Below, piece by piece: positions 1 through 8,658 of a stretch of 64,000 nt of DNA. The stretch lies in the NCBI RefSeq assembly GCF_004028635.1, contig NZ_RQJW01000022.1, forward strand, positions 55,912 through 119,911, given 5' to 3'. The position numbers and the translations under genes were made by a program. The number at the start of each line of letters is the position of its first letter. Position 1 is the stretch's first letter. This DNA comes from Streptomyces cyaneus. Lineage in GTDB: Bacteria; Actinomycetota; Actinomycetes; Streptomycetales; Streptomycetaceae. Below the pieces are notes generated by a model. The model saw only the letters and a program-made list of their open reading frames with translations, was not told the origin of the DNA and made no database searches.

Positions 1-296
1 TGCGGATCGCTCGTCACCGTCAGCCGCCTTGAGCTCTTGAGCACCTTCAGACACTCGTGCCGTGCGGTGCTCGCGAGCCAGGATCCGGCCTTCTCGGGTT
101 CACGGATGCGCCCGAGGTGCTGGGCAAAGCGGAACCAGACGGTCTGGTAGACCTCATGGGCGTCGGCGTCGCCCAGCCGGTGCGCGCGCACGACGGACCA
201 CACCAGTGGGCTCAGCCCTTCCACGAGCGCCTTCCAGGCCGCCGCGTCACCGTCGACGGCGGACTGGACCAAGGCACCGACATCTGCACGGTCCAC
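1..296 (-). CDS. RNA polymerase sigma factor, ECF-like (partial, cut by window start)
   Basis: The minus strand reads an open frame from a GTG at 296, with GAGGGG about 8 bases upstream, to base 1 without a stop. The product is therefore incomplete at its C-terminus. The 98 visible residues match sigma-70 region 2: an N-terminal helix (ALVQSAVDGD), then SVVRAHRLGDADAHEVYQTV, then WLASTARHECLK, the segment that contacts core RNA polymerase and the -10 element. The next stop lies outside the window, so region 4 cannot be assessed. The gene starts 59 bases downstream of the subtilase gene on the same strand and is probably co-transcribed with it. No anti-sigma gene is visible in the window. A protease cluster beside a sigma factor suggests proteolytic control of transcription, but that is inference. 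Confidence 0.85.
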   Translation of the reverse strand, partial: MDRADVGALVQSAVDGDAAAWKALVEGLSPLVWSVVRAHRLGDADAHEVYQTVWFRFAQHLGRIREPEKAGSWLASTARHECLKVLKSSRRLTVTSDP

Positions 297-355
297 AGCC
301 CCACCCCTCGTGTACGGCAAGTCATCGTACGCCGCGGAGGGGACGGTTCCGACCC

Positions 356-1792
356 TCATGAGCGAGGAGCCGGGGGCGTGACGGGGGCAGGGCGCCAGGT
401 CGGAGGGCGAAGGGCCGGCACATGCGCCCCCCGCACCTCCGCGAACCCGGAGTTCGCCGCGAGCATCTTGTACCGGGCGACACGCGGGTCGCGTTCCTGC
501 TGCGCGGTCATGTGGGCGGCGACCATGCCGGCGACGATCGGAGTGGCGAACGAGGTGCCGCTCCAGTACGCGAGCCCCTCGAACATCACCTGGTCGGGCT
601 TGGTGGTGCCGCCCTGCTCGCTCAACACGCCGGTGTGGCGCGGGGACTGGCAGGTGCAGGAGTAGCCGAAGCCGTACCGGCAGTCGTCGTAGGTGGAGTG
701 CTGGTACACGTACGGCACGGGCGCGTCGAAGCCGGTGAGGGCGCTGGTGAGGCGCTCGCCGGGCGCGTACACCTTCACCCAGCCGCCGTGGTTGCTGAAA
801 CAGGCGCCGAACTCGCCGTCGCCGCGCAGCGCTCCGACCGACAGCACGACGTCCTGGTAGTCGGGCAGGTCGGCGTAGGCGGCGGGCCAGAAGGGCATGG
901 CGCTGCCGTTGTTGCCGGCCGCCGCGACGAGCAGGGTGCGCTGGTCGCGCAGCTCCTGCATGAAGGCCTCGACGCCGAGCAGGGCGTCGGTGCGGCCGTT
1001 GGAGGTGCCGGCGGAGAGGCTGAGGATGTCGGGCCAGCCGCCCACGTCGACGGCCTCGAAGAGCTTCTCGCCGAACTCGGACTCCAGGATGGCGCCCGCG
1101 TCGTTGAGGGAGTTGCGGACCGTGATGTCCGTGTTGGGCGCGACGGCGCCGACGAGCCCGGCGATGAAGGTCCCGTGGCCGACGTACTGCTGGAGGATGC
1201 CGTCGTCGTCGCACTCCTTGACCTGGGCATCGCCCTCGGTGTGGGCCAGCAGCGGGAAGGAGCGGAAGTCGTGCACGAGGCCGGTGTCGATGACGAGGAC
1301 GCCGACCGCGGTGTCCGGGTCGTGGACGCCCTCGGCCGCCGCGGGGTTGATCCCGCCGACGAGCGGGGCCGGCACGGGTTCGTCGCCGGGACAGGAGTTG
1401 ACCCGCCCCGTGATCCCCACCAGGTGGTTGCGGCTGACGATGCGCCGTCCGGCCCGTCCCTCCGTCTCGCGCAGGGCGCGCAGGGCGTGCGCGACCGTCG
1501 GGTCGCCGCTCCGGTCGCCCTCGCCGGGGTCACCGACCTGGATGCGGGTGATGCCTGAGCGGTTGGTCTGCGGGCTCGCGCGGCGCACGTTGTCCTGGAC
1601 CAGGTCGGGGTGGGCGGTGAAGTGCGCCCGCACGGTGTCCTCGACGACACGGGCGTCCTCGCCGTCGCGGACCAGTACGTAGCCCTTCTCGTAGATGAAC
1701 TCGGCGGAGTCGTCCGGTCCCATCGCGAGGGGGACGTCGGGCATGGAGCGCTGGATCTGCTCGAACTGCTCGTGGAATCGCTGTGGTGCCAT
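356..1792 (-). CDS. S8 family serine peptidase (subtilase), apparently cytosolic
   Basis: 478 residues. The subtilisin catalytic triad is complete: Asp169 in VLVIDTG, His206 in GHGTFIAGLV and Ser414 in SGTSFATP. The oxyanion Asn is in AAGNNG near residue 294. The first 100 residues are hydrophilic, with no signal peptide or hydrophobic helix, so the enzyme is probably intracellular, unusual for actinobacterial subtilases. A Cys-rich insert (CRYGFGYSCTC, about 371-381) sits between the Asn and Ser motifs. The N-terminal 130 residues resemble neither a classical I9 propeptide nor a known domain that I recognise. The ATG at 1792 has a good GGAGGA ribosome site. The gene is divergent from the CHAT protease gene and directly upstream of the sigma factor. 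Substrate unknown; cleavage of, or activation by, the CHAT protein is an attractive guess. Confidence 0.93.
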   Translation of the reverse strand: MAPQRFHEQFEQIQRSMPDVPLAMGPDDSAEFIYEKGYVLVRDGEDARVVEDTVRAHFTAHPDLVQDNVRRASPQTNRSGITRIQVGDPGEGDRSGDPTVAHALRALRETEGRAGRRIVSRNHLVGITGRVNSCPGDEPVPAPLVGGINPAAAEGVHDPDTAVGVLVIDTGLVHDFRSFPLLAHTEGDAQVKECDDDGILQQYVGHGTFIAGLVGAVAPNTDITVRNSLNDAGAILESEFGEKLFEAVDVGGWPDILSLSAGTSNGRTDALLGVEAFMQELRDQRTLLVAAAGNNGSAMPFWPAAYADLPDYQDVVLSVGALRGDGEFGACFSNHGGWVKVYAPGERLTSALTGFDAPVPYVYQHSTYDDCRYGFGYSCTCQSPRHTGVLSEQGGTTKPDQVMFEGLAYWSGTSFATPIVAGMVAAHMTAQQERDPRVARYKMLAANSGFAEVRGAHVPALRPPTWRPAPVTPPAPRS

Positions 1793-1819
1793 GGCGGGTC
1801 CTCCCCCTGAGGCGACGTT

Positions 1820-1838
1820 CGTCAGTCAGAGCCTGACG
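1820..1838. promoter_or_regulatory. Inverted repeat in subtilase/CHAT divergent promoter region
   Basis: CGTCAG and CTGACG arms are separated by seven bases, between the start of the subtilase gene and the upstream region of the CHAT gene. The position suits an operator shared by both promoters. The arms are short, so chance occurrence in GC-rich DNA cannot be excluded. Confidence 0.3.
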
Positions 1839-1901
1839 GTCGCTCATTGATACAGCGCCAAACCGGTGTGGCACGGTTCCGTGGCAACTACCATCCGTGG
1901 A

Positions 1902-4508
1902 GTGACAGCGGGAAGCGACTCGGTTCTCGAACTGCTGCCGATGGTGTTCGCCGCCCCGAACGACGCGCTGGCGAGGGCGGAAGGGGTGCTCGACGCCGAT
2001 CCGTCGCCGTGGCACGCCTCCGTCGCCCACCAGGTGATCGGCATCTGGCAGCGGGACTGGGGCGACATGCGCATCGCCCTGTACCACCTGCGGCGTGCCC
2101 GGGATCTCGCGGCACGCGCGGATTCGGCCGACCGGGAGGCGGACGCCCTGGCGGCGCTCGGGGTCGCGTTGGTGCATGCGGGGCGCACTCAGCAGGGGCT
2201 GGCCGCGCTGGAGCGCGGGGTCGCGCGCGGCAGCGGACACACACGCGCGCGCGTGCTGTTCCGTCGGGCCTACGCACGCTGGGTCCTGGGTCATCACCGG
2301 GAGGCACTGGAGGACGTACGCAAGGCGATCCCCGTGCTGCGGCAGGCGGAGGACGTCATCTGGACGGCGCGGGCGCTGACCCTGCGCGCGACCGTGCATC
2401 TGGCGCTCGGCGCGATGGACCGTGCGGATGCCGACTTCACGGCGGCCGAGGCGCTGTGGGACACCACGGGCCAGGAGCACGACAAGGCCGACGCGGTGGA
2501 GAGCCGGGGTCTCGCGGCGTTCCGGTCGGGCGACATCCCGGCGGCGCTGCGGCTGCTCGACGAGGCGGAGGAGCGGTACGCCAAGCTAGGCACGCCGACG
2601 TTCATGCTGAACATCCGCCGCTGCGAGGTGCTGATGGCGGCCGGGCTGGCCCCGGAGGCGCTGGCCGAGGCGGACGCGGCGATCTCCGTGCTCGACGGGA
2701 TAGGCGGCCAGTCCACCCGCAAGGCGGAGCTGCTGCTGGCCGCCGCGCGTGCCGCCCGGCTGGCGGGCGAGGCGCACACGGCGATCGCGCGCGCCGACAT
2801 GGCCGTACGGCTGTTCGCCGGGCAGCGGCGCATGTGGTGGGAGACGCACGCCCGGCTGGTGCTGATCGAGGCGCGGGTGGCCGCCGGGCGCAGCTCGGGC
2901 CGACTGGTGGCCGACACGGCGGCGGTCGCCGAACGGCTGGCCTCCTTCGGCGCGCCGGCCGCGCCGGAGGCGTCGCTGCTCGCGGGCCGGATGGCGCTCG
3001 CCCTGGGCTGGCGGGCCGACGCCGAGCAGCATCTGGCCGTCGCCGCCCGCAGCAGGCGCAGCGGGCCGCCGCTGGCGCGGATGACGGGCTGGGCGGCGCA
3101 GGCGCTGCGGGCGCAGGCGGCCGGGTCGGGGCGCGGCGTCCTGGAGGCCTGCCGGCGTGGCCTGGACGTGCTCGACGCCCACCGGATGACGCTGGGCGCC
3201 TCGGAGCTCAGGGCCCGGGCCACCGCGCAGGGCGCCGAGCTCGCCGCGCTGGCCCAGCAGGCCAGCCTCGACTCCGGCAGCCCGCGCCGGCTGTTGGTGT
3301 GGAGCGAGCGCTGGCGGGCCACCGCGCTGTCGACGCCGCCGACCCGGCCGCCGGCCGATCCGGAGCTGCAGAGCGACCTGACGGCGTTCCGGGAGATCGC
3401 GGCGCGCGCCGAGGAGGCCCGCAGTGAGGCCCGTCCCCTTCCGGTGCTGGAGCGTGAACAGCGGCGTCTGGAGCGGGAGATACGTGCCCGGACGCTGCAC
3501 ATGCGCGGCGACACGCCCGGCGACGGCTACCGCTTCGACCCGGGCCGGCTGCTTCAGCGGCTAGGCGACGAGGTGCGGCTGGTCGAACTCGCCGTGCTGG
3601 ACGGGCGGGTTCAGGTGCTGTTGTGCGGGCGGGGGCGGGTGCGCCGGTACAAGGGCGGGCTGCTGGCCGAGGCGGAGACCGAGGCCGAGCACGTCCAGGC
3701 CGGGCTGCGGCGGCTGGCGCACCCGGGTGCGGAGGGTCGGCTGCCGGTGGTGGAGGCGGCGGGGCGGCGACTGGAGGAGCTGCTGCTCGGTCCGGCCGTG
3801 GCGCATCTGGGCGAGGGCCCCGTCGTGGTCGTACCGCCGGCCCGGCTGCACCGTGTGCCGTGGGCGCTGCTGCCGTCGCTGCGGGACCGGGTGCTCAGTG
3901 TGTCGCCGTCGGCGAGCAGTTGGCTGCGTGCCCGGGAGACCGAGCCGCCGCCGGGCGGCCGCCCTGTGCTGGTGCGCGGGCCTGGGCTGGCGACCGGCGG
4001 CGCGGAGGTGCCGCACCTGGCCGGCCGGTACGGCGGTGCGGTCGTCCTGGAGCACGCCGACGCGCGCGTGCCGCGCGTACTGGAGGAGCTCGACGGGGCC
4101 GCGCTGGCCCACATCGCCGCCCATGGCGCGTTCCGTACGGACAGCCCCCTGTTCTCGTCGCTGCGGATGGCCGACGGGCCACTCATCGTGCACGACTTCG
4201 AGCGCCTGGACCGCAGCCCGTACCGGATCATCCTCTCCTGCTGCGACACCGCCCGGTTCGCCTCCGTCGGCGCCGACGAACTGCTCGGCCTGGTCACCGC
4301 GCTGCTGCCGCTGGGCACGGCCGGGGTGGTGGCGTGCACGGCCCCCGTCAACGACGCCGCGGTGGTGCCGCTGATGCTCGCGCTGCACAAGGGACTCAGC
4401 GAGGGGCTCTCTCTGGCGGAGGCCCTGCGCGACGCCCGGGCGGCACTCCCGGGCGACGCGCTGCACCAGGCGACCGGGTGGGCGTTCTCGGCGTTCGGTG
4501 CGGCCTGA
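1902..4508 (+). CDS. TPR-repeat CHAT-domain cysteine protease
   Basis: About 868 residues. Roughly the first 480 residues are alternating alpha-helical hairpins of TPR type (for example ALAALGVALVHAGRTQQGLA and the A..Y....D..A spacing). A linker follows, then a C-terminal CHAT domain (caspase HetF-associated with TPRs, a separase/caspase-fold protease). The catalytic dyad is intact: His in HIAAHG (codon 4122-4124) and Cys in LSCCDTA (codon 4242-4244). No signal peptide is seen, so it is cytosolic. The start is uncertain: GTG codons at 1866, 1881 and 1902 are in frame, none with a convincing ribosome site, and a leaderless message is possible. The gene is divergent from the subtilase and sigma genes. 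CHAT proteases usually act inside regulated proteolytic or self/non-self response systems; the TPR part probably senses a partner. Confidence 0.9.
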   Translation: MTAGSDSVLELLPMVFAAPNDALARAEGVLDADPSPWHASVAHQVIGIWQRDWGDMRIALYHLRRARDLAARADSADREADALAALGVALVHAGRTQQGLAALERGVARGSGHTRARVLFRRAYARWVLGHHREALEDVRKAIPVLRQAEDVIWTARALTLRATVHLALGAMDRADADFTAAEALWDTTGQEHDKADAVESRGLAAFRSGDIPAALRLLDEAEERYAKLGTPTFMLNIRRCEVLMAAGLAPEALAEADAAISVLDGIGGQSTRKAELLLAAARAARLAGEAHTAIARADMAVRLFAGQRRMWWETHARLVLIEARVAAGRSSGRLVADTAAVAERLASFGAPAAPEASLLAGRMALALGWRADAEQHLAVAARSRRSGPPLARMTGWAAQALRAQAAGSGRGVLEACRRGLDVLDAHRMTLGASELRARATAQGAELAALAQQASLDSGSPRRLLVWSERWRATALSTPPTRPPADPELQSDLTAFREIAARAEEARSEARPLPVLEREQRRLEREIRARTLHMRGDTPGDGYRFDPGRLLQRLGDEVRLVELAVLDGRVQVLLCGRGRVRRYKGGLLAEAETEAEHVQAGLRRLAHPGAEGRLPVVEAAGRRLEELLLGPAVAHLGEGPVVVVPPARLHRVPWALLPSLRDRVLSVSPSASSWLRARETEPPPGGRPVLVRGPGLATGGAEVPHLAGRYGGAVVLEHADARVPRVLEELDGAALAHIAAHGAFRTDSPLFSSLRMADGPLIVHDFERLDRSPYRIILSCCDTARFASVGADELLGLVTALLPLGTAGVVACTAPVNDAAVVPLMLALHKGLSEGLSLAEALRDARAALPGDALHQATGWAFSAFGAA

Positions 4509-4532
4509 TCGACGGAGGAGGTACCGACTCCC

Positions 4533-6407
4533 CTACGCCGGCTGCGCGTCCGGCAGTTCCACCAGCCACGGCAGTGCGCCGCGGTCGCTGGCACCGAGGC
4601 GGGCGTAGGCGCTGTAGAGGTGGTTGCCGACGGTGCGGACGGACAGGGTGAGCTTCTCGGCGATCTGCCGGTTGCTCATCCCCGTGGCCGCCAGGGTGAC
4701 GATCTGCCGTTGCCGGGCGGTCAGTTCGCCGAGGACGAGGCCGGACAGTGCCGGGGTGCGGGCGCCCTGGCAGCGGCGGGCCAGGGCGACGGCACGCGTG
4801 CGTGCGGTGCGGGCGGCGCGCGGGTCGCGGTGGGCCCGTACGGCCTGGGCGTGCGCCTCGGCCGCGAACAGCAGGAAGCCGCGCTCCGCCAGCTCTTCGG
4901 CCACCTGGTCGAGCGCGAGGCCGTCGCCGCGGGCGAGCGCGTCGGCGTGTGCGGCGAAGACCCCGGTCAGGCGGCCCACGGCACGCTCGGGGGCGCCGAG
5001 GCGGACGGCGTCGTACGCATCGCCGGCGAGCGCCTCGACACTCCCGTCGGCGTCGCCGGCGAGCGCCTCGACAGGCCCGTCGGCATCGCCGCGGGCCGTT
5101 GCCGGCCGGGTGACCGCCCCACCCCCGTGGGGGCGGCCACCCAGGATCTTGTGCGCGGCCGGGGCGTCGCCCGACTGCGCTGCGGCGAGGGCGAGTTCGA
5201 GGCGGCAGGACGGATCGTCAGCGCCGTGCCGCAGCCCCTCCCGCGCCCATGCCGCGGCCTCGCGCAGCTCCCCGCGCAGCCGCGCGAACCGGGCGCGTAC
5301 GGCCGCGTACCCGGCCGGCACCGGCGCGCCCTCCGCGACCAGCCACTCCCCCACGGGCGTCGGCATCGCCCGTACGTCCGTCCGCTCGATGCGGCCGGTC
5401 AGCGCGGCCCGCTCGACGTCGAGGGCGGCGCCGCACTGCTCGGGCGTACGGGACAGCCGCCTCGCCCGCAGCCGGCCGGCCGCGGCCCGCAGCACCGGGC
5501 CGTGCAGGGGGTGGGCGAGGCGGACGGCGCCCTGGTCGTCGACGTGGACCAGGGAGTCGGCCTCAAGGTGTTCCAGGGCAAGGAGGTGGAGTTCGTCCAG
5601 GTCCAAGGGCAACGGCTCGGCGAAGGCGAGGCGTTCGAGGGTCTCGCGCTCTTCGGGGCAGGTGCGGTCGAGGACGTGCGCGGTACGTTCCCGTACGGTC
5701 GCGGTGACCGGCAGCGGGCCGCGCCACGCCCACTCGTCCGAGTCGGCGACCCGGCTGAGCAGCCCGCGTTCGCGGACCGCGCCCACCAGGTCGCGCAGCA
5801 GCCGCAGGTCCCCCTGGCACAGGCGGTGCAGCCGGTTCACGGTGAGCGGCTCCAGGCGACCGCCCCCGGCTCCGCCCGCCAGCAGTTCGGCGGTCTCCTC
5901 GCGGGGCAGCGGCTCCAGGGTGAGACGGGGCAGGAGTTCACCGGTCCACAGCCGGGAGATCGCGCCCGGGGCCGGGGCGCCGTCGGTGGTGACGACCAGG
6001 AGACGGGTGCGTCCGTGCACGGCCAGCTGGTGGACGAGGGCGGCCGAGGCGTCGTCGAGCAGGTGCGCATCGTCGACCAGGAGCTGTCGTACGCCGGACA
6101 GGTGCTGGAACGCGCCGTGCAGGGAGGCCGTCTCGGGCACGAGGTGTGCGAACGCGGCCAAGCGGATGCGGCGGGTCTCGGGGGTGCCGGCCACCCTGAC
6201 GCAGTCGGTGCCGCGGACGGCCTCGGTGACCAGCCGGGTCTTGCCGCAGCCCGCCGGGCCGGTGATCACGATGCCGTGCCGACCGGCGGTCAAGGACCCT
6301 CGGACCAGTTCGAGTTCGTTCTCCCGGCCGGTGAACGGCCAGGGCAGTTCCAGGGTCTTCGCGTCTCGTTCGAAAGTCATCACGGCAATAGGAGCGCGGT
6401 GACTCAC
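4533..6407 (-). CDS. LuxR-family transcriptional regulator with N-terminal AAA ATPase
   Basis: 624 residues with the layout of a small LAL-type regulator. An N-terminal P-loop ATPase has Walker A GPAGCGKT (50-57) and Walker B LLVDDAH (109-115). A helical middle follows, then a C-terminal LuxR helix-turn-helix (LTARQRQIVTLAATGMSNRQ ... RTVGNHLYSAYARLG, about 560-620). The middle contains two copies of an 11-residue repeat (GDADGPVEALA type) encoded by a tandem 33-bp DNA repeat. The GTG at 6407 is used here; an ATG ten codons later is an alternative. The gene ends 24 bases from the end of the CHAT gene, tail to tail, and is divergent from the metallopeptidase gene, so it is a plausible regulator of that peptidase and perhaps of the whole protease cluster. 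Confidence 0.9.
   Translation of the reverse strand: MSHRAPIAVMTFERDAKTLELPWPFTGRENELELVRGSLTAGRHGIVITGPAGCGKTRLVTEAVRGTDCVRVAGTPETRRIRLAAFAHLVPETASLHGAFQHLSGVRQLLVDDAHLLDDASAALVHQLAVHGRTRLLVVTTDGAPAPGAISRLWTGELLPRLTLEPLPREETAELLAGGAGGGRLEPLTVNRLHRLCQGDLRLLRDLVGAVRERGLLSRVADSDEWAWRGPLPVTATVRERTAHVLDRTCPEERETLERLAFAEPLPLDLDELHLLALEHLEADSLVHVDDQGAVRLAHPLHGPVLRAAAGRLRARRLSRTPEQCGAALDVERAALTGRIERTDVRAMPTPVGEWLVAEGAPVPAGYAAVRARFARLRGELREAAAWAREGLRHGADDPSCRLELALAAAQSGDAPAAHKILGGRPHGGGAVTRPATARGDADGPVEALAGDADGSVEALAGDAYDAVRLGAPERAVGRLTGVFAAHADALARGDGLALDQVAEELAERGFLLFAAEAHAQAVRAHRDPRAARTARTRAVALARRCQGARTPALSGLVLGELTARQRQIVTLAATGMSNRQIAEKLTLSVRTVGNHLYSAYARLGASDRGALPWLVELPDAQPA
5018..5083. repeat. Tandem 33-bp repeat, two copies, inside the LuxR-family gene
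   Basis: Two 33-bp units (5018-5050 and 5051-5083) differ at three positions. They encode 11-residue Asp/Gly/Ala/Glu-rich repeats, and a third degenerate unit is recognisable in the protein (GDAYDAV). The period keeps the frame, so copy number could vary without destroying the protein. It probably lies in a flexible linker. Confidence 0.8.
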
Positions 6408-6478
6408 ATCTGATACACGGGGACTTGAGTAGCCCTCGACTCAGGCGATTGCGGCGGGTCGACGGCAACCTGTTCGGC

Positions 6479-7564
6479 ATGACCGCTCGCTACTGCTCCC
6501 TCGCGCAAGCGTCGGCCCCCGCCTTCGCCCCGGGGCTGGCCGCCGAGCGGCTCAGTGCGCTCATCAGCGGGCGTCGCATGTGGGTCAACGGCACCGTGCT
6601 GCACTACTACTTCTTCGACCGGGACTCCGACGGATCCGTGATCCCCGACCCGGAGACCGGCAAGGCCCAGCGCGTGTCGTGGGTGGGCGGCAAGGAACAG
6701 CGGGATGTCGTGCGCGAGTGCTTCCAGGAGTGGCAGGGCCTCGGCATCGGGCTGTCGTTCGTGGAGGTGCGAGACCGGTCGGAGGCCGAGCTGCGCATCG
6801 GGTTCCAGTCGGGGGACGGCTCCTGGTCGAACGTGGGCAGGGACGCGCTCCGCGTAGGCCTCAACGACCGCACGATGAACTTCGGCTGGGACCTGACCGT
6901 GCCCGGGGAGCGCGCGACGGCCCTGCACGAGATCGGGCACGCGCTCGGCATGCTGCACGAGCACCAGAGCCCGTTCGCCGGCATCCACTGGGACGACGAG
7001 GCCGTGTTCGCCGATCTGGCGGGCCCGCCGAACTTCTGGAGCCGTGACAAGACGTTCTTCAACATCCTGCGCAAGCTCGACCCGAACGAGGTCAACGGCT
7101 CCGTCTGGGACCCGCACTCGATCATGGAGTACCCCTTCTCGGCCGGGCTGATCCTGGAGCCGGAGCAGTTCCGCGCGGGCCTGAACCCGGCGGGCGTGCT
7201 GTCCAGGACCGACAAGGAGTTCGTCCGGCGCTGGTACCCGCCGGCCGAAACGCCGGGGCCGCAGGAGCTGGTGCCGTTCCGCTCGGTACCGCTGCGGCTC
7301 GGGCCGGCCGAGCAGGCCGACTTCGTCGTCGAGCCGCCGGAGACCCGCGAGTACACCGTGGGCACCTTCGGCGACAGCGACACGGTGGTGGTGCTCTTCG
7401 AGGAACGGGACGGCGAGCCCCGTTACCTCTCCGCCCAGGACGACGGGGGCACGCCGCACAACGCCACCGTCAAGGCCCGCCTGGTCAAGGGCCGCCGCTA
7501 TGTCGTCCGGGTGCGTCTGTATGCCAACTGGGGTTCGGGCGAGACGGCGGTCATGTGCTGGTGA
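6479..7564 (+). CDS. Astacin-like zinc metallopeptidase (M12A-type), apparently cytosolic
   Basis: About 361 residues from the ATG at 6479; a TTG at 6425 would add 18. It carries the extended zinc motif HEIGHALGMLHEHQS, with zinc ligands His150, His154 and His160 in this numbering, typical of astacins. A conserved N-terminal segment (YFFDRDSDGS, FQEWQGLGI, FVEV) and a Met-turn region (SIMEYPFS) also fit. The C-terminal 85 residues form a beta-rich tail resembling pre-peptidase C-terminal domains (TVGTFGDSDTVVVLFEE). No signal peptide is seen, unlike most secreted astacins. It is divergent from the LuxR-ATPase gene by about 70 bases and is followed by a strong terminator hairpin. It is the third class of protease in the same cluster. 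Confidence 0.88.
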   Translation: MTARYCSLAQASAPAFAPGLAAERLSALISGRRMWVNGTVLHYYFFDRDSDGSVIPDPETGKAQRVSWVGGKEQRDVVRECFQEWQGLGIGLSFVEVRDRSEAELRIGFQSGDGSWSNVGRDALRVGLNDRTMNFGWDLTVPGERATALHEIGHALGMLHEHQSPFAGIHWDDEAVFADLAGPPNFWSRDKTFFNILRKLDPNEVNGSVWDPHSIMEYPFSAGLILEPEQFRAGLNPAGVLSRTDKEFVRRWYPPAETPGPQELVPFRSVPLRLGPAEQADFVVEPPETREYTVGTFGDSDTVVVLFEERDGEPRYLSAQDDGGTPHNATVKARLVKGRRYVVRVRLYANWGSGETAVMCW

Positions 7565-7625
7565 CAGCACGGATCCGCTGACGCGCACGGACGCGACAAG
7601 TCCACTGTCCGGTGCCGGGGGAAGC

Positions 7626-7671
7626 GGCCGGGAGTACGCCGCCTTCGGGGGAGGGCGACGTACTCCCGGCC
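7626..7671. terminator. Bidirectional terminator hairpin
   Basis: Thirteen-base perfect arms (7626-7638 and 7659-7671) enclose a 20-base loop that can itself form a short GC stem. It lies between the convergent metallopeptidase and WYL-regulator genes and would serve both. Confidence 0.75.
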
Positions 7672-7678
7672 ATGCCTT

Positions 7679-8641
7679 TCAGTGACCGTAACGGTCGGCG
7701 ATGCGGCGGGCCGTCTCCGCCAAGTCCGCCCGCACATCTGCCGGTTCGAGCACTTCCAGCTCCGGTCCGAAGCCGAGGAGTCGACGCCGGGCCGCGAGCG
7801 GCGAGTCGAAGTGCAGGGTGAGCCGGTGCCAGCCGTCCTCCGGGTCCGGGGTCGCGTTTGCGGCGGATCTGGTGTCGCCGAGGATCGCGGGCAGGGCGGC
7901 GAGGGCGTAGGTCGTCAGGCGTACGGCGACGGGGAGTTGGTCCAGGCTCGCCTCGAACTCCGTCGTCCAGCGCGACCAGAACTCCGCGAGGTCGAAGTCG
8001 CCGGGACGGGCGAAGGTGCCGGTCAGCCGCTCCACGCCGGTGATCCGGGCGGCGCGGTGAGCACGGATTCCGTCCCGGGAGCGCGCGACCAGGTACCACA
8101 CGCCCGCCTTGGCGACCAGTCCCAGCGGATCGACGGTCTTCTTGGTCGTACGGCCGTCAGGGCGCCGGTGTGTGAGCCGCAACCGCCCATCGCCCCGCAC
8201 GGCGTCGACCAACTCGGCGAGATGTGGGACGAGTTCGGGCGGCCTGAACCAGGCCTGGGTGTCGATGTGGAAACGTGCGGCGGCGGCCTGCGTATCGGCC
8301 CGGCCCGCCGCGGGCAGTGACGCCACCAGCTTCAGTCGCGCCTGGGACAGCGCGTCGCCGAGCCCGAGCCTCTCCAGGGGGCCGCCCGCGGAGACGGCGA
8401 GCAGGGCCGTGGCCTCCTCGGCGCTGATCCCGAGCAGCGGGCTGCGCCAGCCGTCCATCAGGCGGCAGCCCCCGCCCGGGCCACCGCTTGCCACGACCGG
8501 CACACCGGCGGCGGCGAGCGCCTCCAGGTCCCGGTAGACGGTACGGACCGACACCTCCAGCTCGTCGGCGAGTTGACGAGCCGTCATCCGCCCGCGCGAC
8601 TGCAGGCACAGCAGCAGCGACAGCAGCCGGTCCGCTCGCAT
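7679..8641 (-). CDS. WYL-domain transcriptional regulator (DeoR-like HTH)
   Basis: 320 residues. The N-terminal winged helix-turn-helix is seen in RMTARQLADELEVSVRTVYR (about 18-37) and PVVASGGPGGGCRL. A WYL domain (about 145-215) includes KAGVWYLVARSRDG, and a C-terminal WCX extension follows (HFDSPLAARRRLLGFG). WYL proteins bind nucleic acid or small ligands and often repress adjacent genes. The start at 8641 places the gene 18 bases from a perfect 15-base inverted repeat shared with the divergent small gene at 8749, its probable operator and target. Confidence 0.92.
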   Translation of the reverse strand: MRADRLLSLLLCLQSRGRMTARQLADELEVSVRTVYRDLEALAAAGVPVVASGGPGGGCRLMDGWRSPLLGISAEEATALLAVSAGGPLERLGLGDALSQARLKLVASLPAAGRADTQAAAARFHIDTQAWFRPPELVPHLAELVDAVRGDGRLRLTHRRPDGRTTKKTVDPLGLVAKAGVWYLVARSRDGIRAHRAARITGVERLTGTFARPGDFDLAEFWSRWTTEFEASLDQLPVAVRLTTYALAALPAILGDTRSAANATPDPEDGWHRLTLHFDSPLAARRRLLGFGPELEVLEPADVRADLAETARRIADRYGH

Positions 8642-8658
8642 CGGGCGCTCACTTCCTC

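Noticed and set aside
57..665. Plus-strand frame at the window start
   Set aside because: Antisense to the sigma-factor and subtilase genes, both with unmistakable family motifs.
1..7564. Protease cluster considered as a CRISPR-associated (Craspase-like) locus
   Set aside because: No Cas protein, Csx30-like protein or repeat array in the window. Only the TPR-CHAT plus sigma-factor combination is shared.
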